DNA from: Ectobacillus antri
GTDB taxonomy: Bacteria > Bacillota > Bacilli > Bacillales > Bacillaceae_G
DNA: 64,000 bases
Assembly (NCBI RefSeq): GCF_003852715.1
Contig: NZ_RIAV01000001.1
Coordinates: 372,001-436,000, forward strand
Reading direction: 5' to 3'
Under the pieces are notes generated by a model. It saw only the letters and a program-made list of their open reading frames with translations. It did no database searches and had not been told where the DNA came from. A program made the position numbers and the translations under genes. Positions 17,903 through 26,677 of this stretch are shown piece by piece (the first letter of the stretch is position 1; each line of letters starts with the position of its first letter).

Positions 17903-19363
17903 ATGACGGCTACGGATACACAGGTGTTAAAAAATTTGATCGGCGGTAATTGGGTGAATTCGCAAGGAACGGAAGTATTGGATGTGCTAAACCCGGCTAC
18001 AAAAGAAGTTATAGCTAAGGTCAATATTTCAAGCGTTGCTGATGTGCATATGGCTGTACAGGCGGCAAAAACAGCATTTATAACATGGAAGAATACACCT
18101 ACGCCCAAACGCGCTCGTATTTTGTTCAAGTACCATTCCCTACTAACCGAGCAGCATGAAGAATTAGCAAAATTGATTGTAAAAGAAAACGGAAAGGCAT
18201 ACAAGGAAGCGTACGGTGAAGTCCAACGAGGTATAGAGTGTGTGGAGTTTGCTTCTGGTGCGCCAACGCTTTTAATGGGAGAAACGTTATCTGGTATTGC
18301 AGAGGACATAGACTCGGAAATGTTCCGATATCCACTTGGTGTGATTGGGGGAATTACGCCATTTAATTTTCCGATGATGGTACCGCTTTGGATGTTCCCT
18401 TTAGCAATTGCATGTGGAAATACATTTGTTTTAAAGCCTTCTGAACGTACTCCGATGCTAGCAAACCGGCTTGCAGAATTATTTCAACAAGCAGGTGCAC
18501 CAGACGGAGTATTAAATATTGTGCATGGTGCTCATGATGTGGTAAATGGTCTACTTGATCATCCGGATGTCAAAGCAATTTCATTTGTAGGCTCACAGCC
18601 TGTCGCAAAATATGTGTATCAGCGTGCTGCAACGCAAGGAAAACGAGTACAAGCGTTATCGGGTGCGAAGAATCATCATGTTGTCATGCCTGATGCAGAT
18701 ATCAAAAAAGCGGCAGAACATATTGTTTCCTCCGCTTTTGGTAGTGCTGGGCAGCGTTGTATGGCATGTAGTGCTGTTGTGGTAGTAGGTGAAAATGATA
18801 AGTTTGTAGATGTACTGCAAGAAAAAGCAATGGCATTAAGCATTGGAAGTGGTATGGATGAAGATGTATTGCTGACACCGGTTATTCGTGAGTCCCATCG
18901 TGAAAAAGTAATTGGTTATATTGAAGCAGGCGTGAAAGAAGGTGCAATTCTTCTATGTGACGGACGCAAGGAAATGGAATCTATGCCAGAAGGGATATTT
19001 TTAGGAGCGACTGTATTCGACCATGTTACACCTGAAATGACGATTGCAAAAGAAGAAATCTTTGCTCCGGTTTTAAGTGTATTGCGCGCGGAGGATTTAG
19101 ATGAAGCCCTGTCTTATATTGAGAAATCTCGCTACGGTAATGGAGCAACCATTTATACGAGGGATGCGAAAGCGATTCGACAATTTCGAGAAGAAGCGGA
19201 TGCGGGGATGCTTGGTGTTAACGTTGGCGTGCCGGCAACGATGGCATTTTTCCCGTTTTCTGGTTGGAAGGATTCGTTCTATGGCGACTTACATGTAAAT
19301 GGAAAGGATGGCGTAAACTTTTTTACAAGAAAAAAAATGATTACGTCACGATTTGATTTTTAA
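17903..19363 (+). CDS. mmsA: Methylmalonate/malonate-semialdehyde dehydrogenase (CoA-acylating)
   Basis: The enzyme oxidises malonate semialdehyde to acetyl-CoA and methylmalonate semialdehyde to propionyl-CoA with NAD+, releasing CO2. The 486-residue protein has the aldehyde-dehydrogenase fold, with ITPFNFPMMVPLWM typical of MmsA/IolA and the catalytic Cys286 in GQRCMA. GAGGAGGAG precedes ATG 17903. In this neighbourhood it handles the products of beta-alanine or beta-aminoisobutyrate transamination by the next gene. An IolA-like role in inositol breakdown is the alternative, but no iol genes are nearby. Confidence 0.92.
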   Translation: MTATDTQVLKNLIGGNWVNSQGTEVLDVLNPATKEVIAKVNISSVADVHMAVQAAKTAFITWKNTPTPKRARILFKYHSLLTEQHEELAKLIVKENGKAYKEAYGEVQRGIECVEFASGAPTLLMGETLSGIAEDIDSEMFRYPLGVIGGITPFNFPMMVPLWMFPLAIACGNTFVLKPSERTPMLANRLAELFQQAGAPDGVLNIVHGAHDVVNGLLDHPDVKAISFVGSQPVAKYVYQRAATQGKRVQALSGAKNHHVVMPDADIKKAAEHIVSSAFGSAGQRCMACSAVVVVGENDKFVDVLQEKAMALSIGSGMDEDVLLTPVIRESHREKVIGYIEAGVKEGAILLCDGRKEMESMPEGIFLGATVFDHVTPEMTIAKEEIFAPVLSVLRAEDLDEALSYIEKSRYGNGATIYTRDAKAIRQFREEADAGMLGVNVGVPATMAFFPFSGWKDSFYGDLHVNGKDGVNFFTRKKMITSRFDF

Positions 19364-19376
19364 GGGGGGAAATATA

Positions 19377-20726
19377 GTGGTAACGAGACAAAGCGGAGAG
19401 TCTTTAGTGAAAGACGAGAAATATGTTTGGCACGGGATGCGCCCATATAGTCCGGATGCTACAATGGTTGTTGATACAGCAAGCGGGGCGTGGATTACAG
19501 ATGAAAACGGAAATCGTTATCTCGATGCGATGGCTGGCCTATGGTGCGTAAATGTTGGATATGGACGAGAAGACCTTGCGGAAGCAGCATATGAACAATT
19601 AAAAAAACTTGCATATGTACCGATGACGCAAAGTCATGGTCCGGCCATCGCATTGGCTGAAAAGTTGAATGAACTGCTTGGCGGCGACTATGTAATCTTC
19701 TTTTCCAATAGTGGATCAGAGGCAAATGAGACCGCGTTTAAGATCGCTCGTCAATATCACCAGCAAAAAGGAGAAGGAAGTCGTTATAAAATTGTGTCTA
19801 GATATAGAGCGTACCATGGTAATTCCATAGGAGCACTAGCTGCAACAGGGCAAGCCCAACGTAAATATAAATATGAGCCACTCGCACCTGGATTTCTTCA
19901 TGTGGCACCACCTGATAGCTATCGCTTTCCCGAAAGTGGGGCATCATCTGAGCAACTGCAATCTGTGCAAGCTGTGGATAATGCGATGACGTGGGAATTA
20001 AGCGAAACCGTTGCAGCTGTGATTATGGAACCTATCATTACAGGTGGAGGGATTTTAATGCCACCTGATGGTTATATGAAAGGTGTGAAAAAGGTTTGCG
20101 AAAAGCACGGAGCACTATTAATTGTTGACGAAGTAATTTGTGGTTTTGGACGTACCGGTATGCCATTTGGTTTTATGCATTATGGTGTAAGTCCAGATAT
20201 TATTACAATGGCCAAAGGGTTAACAAGTGCTTACTTGCCGCTTTCGGCAACTGCTGTTAAACGAGAAATTTACGAAGCGTTTAAAGGCTCAGAAGAATAT
20301 GATTATTTCCGTCATATTAATACATTTGGTGGTAACCCAGCTGCATGCGCGCTAGCGCTTAAAAACTTAGAAATTATGGAGCGAGAACATTTATTTCAAC
20401 GATCGGCTAAACTAGGAGCGCAGTTGCTAGAGAGCCTGCGATCCGCTCTTTCTCAACATTCGCTTGTCGGCGACGTGAGGGGGAAGGGGTTACTTGTTGG
20501 AATCGAACTTGTAGCTGATAAAACAACAAAGGAACCACTTGACGTCGCTCTTGTGAATCGTGTGATAGCTGCTTGTAAACAACAGAATGTTATCATTGGG
20601 AAGAATGGAGCAACTGTTGCTGGATATAACAATGTGCTTGCTATTTCACCTCCGCTTACAATTGAAGAAGCTGATTTGGATTTGATTGTTAAAGTTTTAA
20701 CGGTAGCACTAGAAACTATCAAATAA
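19377..20726 (+). CDS. Class III omega-aminotransferase (beta-alanine:pyruvate type)
   Basis: This PLP enzyme moves the amino group of beta-alanine or beta-aminoisobutyrate to pyruvate or 2-oxoglutarate, giving the semialdehyde used by MmsA. The protein has 449 residues, with FFSNSGSEANETAFKIARQY in the PLP-phosphate region, the LLIVDEVICGFGRTG segment and the PLP Lys in MAKGLTSAY. I choose the GTG at 19377 because AAGGGGGG lies 7 bases upstream; the frame is open further up from 19353 inside mmsA. It follows mmsA by 13 bases. The exact amino donor is inferred from context. Confidence 0.88.
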   Translation: MVTRQSGESLVKDEKYVWHGMRPYSPDATMVVDTASGAWITDENGNRYLDAMAGLWCVNVGYGREDLAEAAYEQLKKLAYVPMTQSHGPAIALAEKLNELLGGDYVIFFSNSGSEANETAFKIARQYHQQKGEGSRYKIVSRYRAYHGNSIGALAATGQAQRKYKYEPLAPGFLHVAPPDSYRFPESGASSEQLQSVQAVDNAMTWELSETVAAVIMEPIITGGGILMPPDGYMKGVKKVCEKHGALLIVDEVICGFGRTGMPFGFMHYGVSPDIITMAKGLTSAYLPLSATAVKREIYEAFKGSEEYDYFRHINTFGGNPAACALALKNLEIMEREHLFQRSAKLGAQLLESLRSALSQHSLVGDVRGKGLLVGIELVADKTTKEPLDVALVNRVIAACKQQNVIIGKNGATVAGYNNVLAISPPLTIEEADLDLIVKVLTVALETIK

Positions 20727-20728
20727 TG

Positions 20729-20765
20729 TAAACAGGAGCGTACCGGATTGGTACGCTCCTGTTTA
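20729..20765 (+). terminator. Terminator after the aminotransferase gene
   Basis: AACAGGAGCGTACC pairs with GGTACGCTCCTGTT around GGATT. The following 20766-21048 (about 280 bases) is very AT-rich and shows no gene; a TATAAT at 20959 may be part of the promoter of the next gene. Confidence 0.85.
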
Positions 20766-21048
20766 TGTTGCTTAGGTAATTAGGTTAGTCTTATAGTATA
20801 ATCTTTATTTTTCATCGTATGTTACTGCGGTATGGATAAAAGAAATCCATTTATTCAATGCAGCTATCGTTTCAGATGTATTAGCAAATAAGTACACTTT
20901 ATTAAAAGAAAATTAATCAGAAAATAATAAAAAAATTTATTTTTTTGAATGTATCGTTATATAATAATAAAAAGAGGTGATGCAGTATTAGTACTATAAA
21001 AGAGTAGATACATATACTTAAAACTTGGTTGAAGGGGGAAGCGCCGGG

Positions 21049-22722
21049 ATGAAGCTGAATATTAGGAAAAAAATTTCGTTTTCTTTTTTATTGGTCATTG
21101 CATTGATGCTCAGTGTGGTTGTTATATCAAATTATGGAATGAGGTCACTACATAATCAGTATTCACATTTGCTTGAAGTTGAATCTAAAGACTTAGAGAA
21201 AACACGCTTAATTCAAGTATCCTCAACGCGACTGGAAAGTCAGTTTTACTCATATTTGCTTTCAAAAGAAGCGGATGATGTAAAAGCGATGCAAAGCGAG
21301 CAAGGAATCATTTTAAAACGAATTCAAAGCATCAAGGAAAACGAAACAAATAAAAAAAGCAAAGAATATCTAGGACAAATTGAGGGATTGGTACAGGCAC
21401 ATGAAAAACGGTTAACACAAGCCATTAAACAAAATGAGATTGAAACATCCATACAAGAAAATATTTTAGCTATATCCCGTGAAATTCGTACGATTGCAGA
21501 CCAATTGGCGCTAGAAAAGCAACGTGAAATTGATGAGGTGGTTGCTTCTAGTTCGGCTGATATTGAGAAAAAGCTCAGATGGAGTCTACTGATGAGCGCT
21601 GGTGCTATTATCTTATCTGTTGCAGTGGGAATTATCTTATCGATTGTATTATCAAGACCAATTAAGTTAATTAGTGCGCAAGCGGAAGAAATTTCTAAAG
21701 GGAACTTAGCGATTTCAGATTTACAAATTCGAACAAAAGATGAAACAAGTATACTAGCGCATTCATTTAATACAATGAAAGCGAACTTAAGGGAACTTAT
21801 TCATCAAATCCAAGCAGGTGCCGGGCAAGTATCAAAAACAGCGAGCGAACTTGCCTCCGGGTCAGAAGAGAACACAGCAGCAACCCAACAAGTGTCAGAG
21901 CATATTCAGTGCACATCACAGGATATGCAGGAACAGCTGTCTCACATTCATATGAGTAAAATGCAGCTGCAAGAAGCAGCGCAAGATATTGAAGGTATTG
22001 CCATAAATGTACAAGACGTCTCAGTATCTGCAGGATATGCTGCGGAACTGTCTATGCAGGGACAAAATGTCATTCAAGCGGTAATAAAGCAAATGGCAGT
22101 AATTCAAAGTACAATTGATGCTGTTGCAGAAAATGTGGAATCTTTGAATAAACGTTCAACCGATATTAACAGCATCACAGAGGCCATTAAATGGATTGCT
22201 GATCAAACAAACTTATTATCACTGAATGCAGCAATTGAAGCTGCTCGAGCAGGGGAGCACGGCAGAGGATTTGCAGTTGTAGCTGATGAAGTTCGAAAGC
22301 TTGCTGTGCAATCCGCTAAATCTGCACAGGATATTACTGCTCTTGTAAAGTTGGTGCAAGAGGAGGCCAATCAAGCATTTCAGGCAGCGCAGCAAGGAAT
22401 GAGTGAAGTGAATCAAGGTTTAGAAGCAGTACAAACTGCAGGAAAGCAATTTACAAATATTCATGAGTCGTTTACGAATGTAGATGATAAAATAGCGGGT
22501 ATTAGAGAGGCAATACAACAAGTATCTACTCAATCAAAGGAAATTGTGCAAGTATTTGAACAAATGTCATCCAAAACGGATGAAATGGCGATGCGTCTTC
22601 AAACTGTGGCTGAAACGGCGAAGGAGCAATCGGCAACATCTGAGGAAATTGCCGCATCTGCTGAAGAGATGACAGCAATGGCTGAGGGACTTCACAAAGG
22701 AATTGCAAAATTTAAAGTATAA
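21049..22722 (+). CDS. Methyl-accepting chemotaxis protein with periplasmic-type four-helix sensor
   Basis: This 557-residue membrane chemoreceptor has TM1 at about 10-30, an extracellular helical sensor (about 31-180), and TM2 at about 182-205 ([20 protein letters not shown]). A HAMP domain and a long coiled-coil signalling domain follow, with the hairpin tip [20 protein letters not shown] near residues 385-405. It signals to CheA/CheW. ATG 21049 follows GAAGGGGG; the frame also opens at 21025, without a suitable site. The ligand is unknown. Confidence 0.92.
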   Translation: MKLNIRKKISFSFLLVIALMLSVVVISNYGMRSLHNQYSHLLEVESKDLEKTRLIQVSSTRLESQFYSYLLSKEADDVKAMQSEQGIILKRIQSIKENETNKKSKEYLGQIEGLVQAHEKRLTQAIKQNEIETSIQENILAISREIRTIADQLALEKQREIDEVVASSSADIEKKLRWSLLMSAGAIILSVAVGIILSIVLSRPIKLISAQAEEISKGNLAISDLQIRTKDETSILAHSFNTMKANLRELIHQIQAGAGQVSKTASELASGSEENTAATQQVSEHIQCTSQDMQEQLSHIHMSKMQLQEAAQDIEGIAINVQDVSVSAGYAAELSMQGQNVIQAVIKQMAVIQSTIDAVAENVESLNKRSTDINSITEAIKWIADQTNLLSLNAAIEAARAGEHGRGFAVVADEVRKLAVQSAKSAQDITALVKLVQEEANQAFQAAQQGMSEVNQGLEAVQTAGKQFTNIHESFTNVDDKIAGIREAIQQVSTQSKEIVQVFEQMSSKTDEMAMRLQTVAETAKEQSATSEEIAASAEEMTAMAEGLHKGIAKFKV

Positions 22723-22758
22723 CAAAAAACAGACAAGCAACGGCTTGTCTGTTTTTTG
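22723..22758. terminator. Bidirectional terminator between the chemoreceptor and the convergent permease
   Basis: CAAAAAACAGACAAGC pairs perfectly with GCTTGTCTGTTTTTTG around AACG. It serves both the plus-strand MCP gene and the minus-strand permease that ends at 22762. Confidence 0.92.
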
Positions 22759-22761
22759 TTT

Positions 22762-24150
22762 CTATTCATTTAATTTACTATGTTTTTTGCTGTATACGAA
22801 GTAAATAACTAAACCGATTAACAGCCATCCTCCAAAGCTAATCCACGTTGTCAACGGCAGTTGTAAAACCAAATATCCGCAAAATGCAATGGCTAAGATA
22901 GGGATAAGTGGCACAAGAGGTACTTGAAAGCCTCGTTTAATGTTCGGTTGTGTTTTACGAATGACGAGAATGCCGATGGAAACAGTAATGAATGCAAACA
23001 GAGTACCGATATTTGTTAATTCTGCTAATTTGCTAAGAGGTAATACACCGGCAAAGAAGGCAACAAAAATAGCGATGATCCAGTTGTTTATGCGCGGTGT
23101 TTGTGTTTTGTTGTTTACACGTGAGAATACCTTTGGTAACAAGCCGTCGCGGCTCATTGCATAAAACAAACGAGATTGACCATATAGCATAACAAGTAAT
23201 ACGGTTGTAATACCAACAATAGCTCCTAAAGAGATAAAACCGGCAACCCAATCTTGATTAATATAATTTAGTGCGAATGCAACAGGGTTTTTCACATTTA
23301 ACTGGTCGTACGGTACGATACCCGTTAGAATTGCGGAAACAATAATGTAAAGTGCTGTACACACAGCAAGAGAAGCGATAATCCCAATTGGCATGTTACG
23401 CTTTGGATTGCGCACTTCTTCCGCAGCAGTTGAAACAGCATCAAAGCCAATGTAAGCAAAGAAAACTGTTGCGGCGCCTGTAGCAACACCGGAAAAACCA
23501 AACGGCATAAAGGGTGTCCAGTTTTCAGGTTTTACGTAGAATGCGCCAACACCGATAAAAAGAAGAATAACTGCTACTTTAATAATAACCATAATTGTAT
23601 TAAAGCGAGCGGATTTTTTAACGCCTTTTGTTAATAGGAATGTAATGATTAAAATAATAAGAATAGCAGGTAAATCAATGAATGTACCTTTCTCAGGATT
23701 ATAAGCGCTAGATAAAGCTGTAGGAATGGTTATACCGAATCCTTTCAATAAACCTTGAAAGTAGCCAGACCACCCTACTGCAACAGCAGAAGAAGCTACG
23801 CCATATTCTAAAATTAAATCCCAACCAAGAATCCAAGCGATTAGCTCACCAAATGTTGCATAGCTGTATGTGTAGGCACTACCTGCTACAGGAACAGTAG
23901 AAGCAAATTCCGCATAACAAAGAGCTGCAAATACACATGCAAGACCTGAGAGAATGAACGATAAAATTAGGGCAGGACCAGCATGTTCTGCCGCGGCAAC
24001 TCCTGTTAATACAAAAATTCCTGTACCGATGATGGCACCAATACCTAACATTGTTAAATCAAAAGCACCTAAATCTTTTTTTAAGGAAACGCCAGTGCCA
24101 CCCGATTCCTGAATTAAGCTTTCTATGGATTTTTTTCTGAATAAGCTCAT
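22762..24150 (-). CDS. APC-family amino acid permease (YfnA-like cationic amino acid transporter type)
   Basis: This 462-residue integral membrane protein has about 12-13 transmembrane segments. The APC signature sits near the start (GAFDLTMLGIGAIIGTGIFVLTG, residues about 28-50). The FFAYIGFDAVSTAAEEVRNP motif typical of the CAT/YfnA subgroup lies in the middle. It should import an amino acid by proton symport; the substrate is not predictable. AAGGAGGAAC precedes ATG on the minus strand. It stands alone and shares a terminator with the chemoreceptor. Confidence 0.9.
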   Translation of the reverse strand: MSLFRKKSIESLIQESGGTGVSLKKDLGAFDLTMLGIGAIIGTGIFVLTGVAAAEHAGPALILSFILSGLACVFAALCYAEFASTVPVAGSAYTYSYATFGELIAWILGWDLILEYGVASSAVAVGWSGYFQGLLKGFGITIPTALSSAYNPEKGTFIDLPAILIILIITFLLTKGVKKSARFNTIMVIIKVAVILLFIGVGAFYVKPENWTPFMPFGFSGVATGAATVFFAYIGFDAVSTAAEEVRNPKRNMPIGIIASLAVCTALYIIVSAILTGIVPYDQLNVKNPVAFALNYINQDWVAGFISLGAIVGITTVLLVMLYGQSRLFYAMSRDGLLPKVFSRVNNKTQTPRINNWIIAIFVAFFAGVLPLSKLAELTNIGTLFAFITVSIGILVIRKTQPNIKRGFQVPLVPLIPILAIAFCGYLVLQLPLTTWISFGGWLLIGLVIYFVYSKKHSKLNE

Positions 24151-24287
24151 GTTGTTCCTCCTTGTAAATAAAATGTCGAAACTTGATGTGTATGTAGAGA
24201 TTGTACAACAATCTGAAATCGTTGTAAAGTTAGAAAAGTTAGAAAACTTATAAAAACCTTATTTTTTTGTTATTTTCAGGTGTATTT

Positions 24288-25073
24288 ATGAAAGTTATTG
24301 TAGTTGCGGATAGTCATATTTCAAAATGATTTAAGCAGTTGCCATTCGTACTTGAGGAAGATTTGAAATTTGCAGATCTTATCATTCATGCAAGGTGACT
24401 GGCAAACGATTGCAGTTTATGAGACATGTGAACTACCCGTCAATTACCACCCTTACGGGTTGCTTAAAGCGGGGACTTCTTGGTTAACAACCGAAAGTTT
24501 GGCGTATCACTAATGCCTGTGCTTCTGTCGGATACAATCAAACTCATATCCTTTATTTGTTTTAGCCATATCAAATCACCTCACTTTATTTCTTGATTTT
24601 CGATATACTTCAGGAACACTGTTTGATTACTACTATCTAAATTCACTGTTATATCAATTTTTATCATTTATGTTTTAATTATACTATGTAGTATTTGGGA
24701 ACAAATGCTTTTAGGCTAACGTCCAACCGAAATTCATCTTCGCCTTACCGTTGGACTACGCCCTTTACACGCTTGAAGAGGGAGATGAATTTCGGATTCC
24801 GTTAAAATATACGAAAATGTAGTAGGGGTTAGTGGCCATGTAGATGAACTGGAATTGAAGGTCAAGTTACAAGAGCGTTTAATTTTGCAGTTGGGTTCGT
24901 ATACGGTTGGCGTTGTGCATGGACATGGACAGTCGAAAACAACTATAGAACGTGCCTTTCATGCTTTTGCCAGAGATAGAGTAGATTGTATTATATTTGA
25001 TTATTCCTCTATACCAGTAAACGGAAAAAGAGAGGACATTATTCTGTTTAATCCCGGCTCATCTAAGGGATAA
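24288..25073 (+). pseudogene. Metallophosphoesterase (YfcE/YsnB family) pseudogene, interrupted
   Basis: The 5' part reads MKVIVVADSHISK, then a TGA at 24327, then continues as FVLEEDLKFADLIIHA. A frame change near 24395 restores GDWQTIAVYE. The metal-binding motifs DSH and HAGDW are those of YfcE-type phosphodiesterases. An insertion of about 365 bases follows, after which the frame resumes as VVGVSGHVDELELK, VGVVHGHGQSK, VDCIIFDYSS and FNPGS, the normal end of the family (HGH motif present). A stop, a frameshift and an insertion make it non-functional. Confidence 0.78.
24435..24799 (-). mobile_element. Internally deleted IS200/IS605-type element with a TnpB N-terminal remnant
   Basis: On the minus strand a start MAKTNKGYEF is followed, after a one-base shift, by YPTEAQALVIRQTFG. 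This is the typical N-terminus of IS605-family TnpB nuclease genes. The sequence then jumps directly to an end carrying CCCGTAAGGGTGG-like hairpin sequence (24436-24460), as at the right end where the omega RNA ends. The other end (about 24730-24799) has 13-base inverted arms CCGAAATTCATCT/AGATGAATTTCGG. No tnpA is present. The element interrupts the metallophosphoesterase pseudogene. Confidence 0.65.
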
Positions 25074-25191
25074 AAAACGATAGCCGATGTATTCGTACGG
25101 TGTGATTTACTTGGAAGGTCGTCTAGAAGCAAAGTACATGTTTTTTTAAAATATGGAAATGATATCCTGTATAAACACGGAGGTGAACAAC

Positions 25192-25335
25192 ATGAAGGAA
25201 AAGAAAAGTAGCCATGATCTTGGTGCAACAGAGCGCATTGCACAAATGGAAGACCAACAAGATAACGAAACAGAGATACGCCAGGAAAAGCGTCCCATTG
25301 ACCAGTTTCGTCTCGATGTTATGAATATGGATTAA
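25192..25335 (+). CDS. Small acidic hypothetical protein
   Basis: A 47-residue frame starts at ATG 25192 after GGAGGTG at a good distance. The protein is hydrophilic and highly charged (RIAQMEDQQDNETEIRQEKR) with no membrane segment, and is probably helical. I do not recognise the family. It is followed by a degenerate repeat and a terminator. The strong ribosome binding site makes it a credible gene. Confidence 0.55.
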   Translation: MKEKKSSHDLGATERIAQMEDQQDNETEIRQEKRPIDQFRLDVMNMD

Positions 25336-25340
25336 AAAGA

Positions 25341-25440
25341 GGTGTGTTAAAGTTTGACATTAGTAATTGGTACTTGTTAATTGGAGTGAAAAGGTGAGGA
25401 GATTGCAAAAAGCACCCGCCATAACGGACTCCTAGCAAAG
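25341..25440 (+). repeat. Degenerate copy D of the intergenic repeat family
   Basis: GGTGTGTTAAAG, then TACTTGTTAATTGGAGTGAA and later ACGGACTCCT match blocks of the copies at 2820 and 41313. The 3' half is lost or diverged. Confidence 0.5.
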
Positions 25441-25444
25441 ATAA

Positions 25445-25474
25445 ACAAAAAAGCCGCTCTTTGCGGCTTTTTTC
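25445..25474. terminator. Bidirectional terminator: end of the small protein gene and of the minus-strand RNA
   Basis: AAGCCGC pairs with GCGGCTT around TCTTT, flanked by A6 on the left and T6 on the right, so it can work in both directions. Confidence 0.85.
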
Positions 25475-25652
25475 GTAAGTCCCGCTCTGCCGTAACTCTA
25501 GTGTCTCAAAACCCGCTCTCGCAGGTGGGCATCCTCATCCACTTTTTCAACGTCCTGTCTATGCAGGCATGTTGGCAAAATGTCATATTGAATTCCCGAT
25601 AAATGTTTATAGGTTTGAGACAACGAAGAGCATACGCACATCGCAGGGGAGA
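25445..25652 (-). ncRNA. Candidate structured small RNA, about 200 nt, family not recognised (6S-like shape possible)
   Basis: A perfect consensus promoter on the minus strand (25659-25688) and a strong terminator (25445-25474) delimit a transcript of about 205 nt with no credible ORF. The RNA can fold as one long rod. CCCCUGC near the 5' end pairs with GCAGAGCGGG before the terminator. GUCUCAAACC pairs with GGUUUUGAGAC. CAUUUU, CAAC and CCUG pair with AAAAGUG, GUUG and CAGG around a small apical loop. Size, single-hairpin shape, large internal loop and strong promoter resemble 6S RNA, but I cannot confirm that family. It could also be an orphan riboswitch or a regulatory sRNA. Confidence 0.55.
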
Positions 25653-25658
25653 GAAGTT

Positions 25659-25688
25659 ATTATATGGTAAGAAATTGCTGCATGTCAA
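25659..25688 (-). promoter_or_regulatory. Consensus sigma-A promoter of the minus-strand RNA
   Basis: On the minus strand TTGACA (25683-25688) and TATAAT (25659-25664) both match consensus exactly and are 18 bases apart. No ORF with a ribosome binding site follows. Confidence 0.75.
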
Positions 25689-25860
25689 ACTTTATAGTTA
25701 CGCATGTATATTGCTTTTGTATAGTGTTATTCTACTCTGTCTTAAATAAAAATACAAGGGTAAAAAGTATCTTTCTTATCAGACTCAACATGTTAGGGTA
25801 TTTTATGGAGGAAAGGGCGACTGTTCATAAAATATAGATAAGTAGGATACATAAAGTAAC

Positions 25861-25892
25861 AAAAAAAGAACCTGCAGAGCAGGATCTTTTCA
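25861..25892 (-). terminator. Terminator of the cold-shock gene
   Basis: On the minus strand GATCCTGC pairs with GCAGGTTC around TCT and is followed by T7, just after the stop codon. The region 25700-25860 holds no recognised gene. Confidence 0.85.
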
Positions 25893-25899
25893 AAAGCTA

Positions 25900-26100
25900 T
25901 TAAGCTTTGTGTACGTTAGAAGCTTGGTCGCCACGGTTGCCTTGAACGATTTCAAAAGTAACTTTTTGACCTTCTTCTAAAGTTTTGAAGCCTTCGCCTT
26001 GAATTGCAGAGAAGTGAACGAATACATCGTCTCCACCTTCGCGCTCGATGAAACCGAACCCTTTTTCTGCGTTAAACCATTTTACTGTACCTTGTAACAT
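25900..26100 (-). CDS. Cold-shock protein (CspA family)
   Basis: This 66-residue single cold-shock domain binds single-stranded RNA/DNA and acts as an RNA chaperone. RNP1 (KGFGFI) and RNP2 (DVFVHF) are both present, and the length is the family standard. The start is the ATG at 26098-26100, preceded by AGGAGGTAA on the minus strand; the frame extends upstream to 26166 without a site. A leader of about 100 nt separates the promoter from the start, as is usual for cold-regulated csp genes. Confidence 0.95.
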   Translation of the reverse strand: MLQGTVKWFNAEKGFGFIEREGGDDVFVHFSAIQGEGFKTLEEGQKVTFEIVQGNRGDQASNVHKA

Positions 26101-26213
26101 AATGTTACCTCCTGCTATGTGCTGTGCACATCTTGTAATACTATCCTTGCTCTTTGAAAATACCAAGACGAAAACTTGTTATCTTACAAGCCGAACAAAA
26201 ATAATTCTTCTTT

Positions 26214-26242
26214 ATCATAACAGGTGATACAGAAAATAGCAA
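26214..26242 (-). promoter_or_regulatory. Probable promoter of the cold-shock gene
   Basis: On the minus strand TTGCTA (26237-26242) and TATGAT (26214-26219) are 17 bases apart. Transcription would start near 26207 and give a leader of roughly 107 nt. Confidence 0.55.
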
Positions 26243-26489
26243 GCTTTTCCTTTTACCCAAGGGAATTGACAGTTTGAAGTGGATAACGTACCATTGAAAG
26301 CGCGCTATAATTATATAGATATCAGCTAAAAACTAATATTGTTTATTAGATGAGAGAGCAGAGCGGTTGATATATAATTATGGTCAGAGCTTAACAAGTG
26401 CATGTGCAAAAGGTAAGAATATAGGTATCTGACAAGTTGTTTTTGTGTTTCTATTTCCATGTGTGAAAAGCACTTGTATTTATTTACAG

Positions 26490-26609
26490 GCTCTGTTAAA
26501 GTTCGTTGTTGATTTTCGTTACTTGGGGTGCGCTTTCCTCGCATTAGTCTCACCCCCTTCACTCCAATCAACAAGTGCAAATGATTAACATGGGGCTTTA
26601 ACACAGCCT
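26490..26609 (-). repeat. Short copy C of the intergenic repeat family, inverted
   Basis: GGCTCTGTTAAAG and CTTTAACACAGCC form near-perfect terminal inverted repeats. Read on the minus strand the element starts GGCTGTGTTAAAGCCC, then CACTTGTTGATTGGAGTGAA, as in copies A and B. The middle (the GACTCCTGC to CCTGACCG part) is missing, leaving 120 bp. The rest of 26243-26650 shows no gene. Confidence 0.75.
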
Positions 26610-26677
26610 ATTTAAATAGAACTACTTCCATATTATAAAAGTAGGAAGCGTAATTTATGAAGGAAAGGACTATACAT

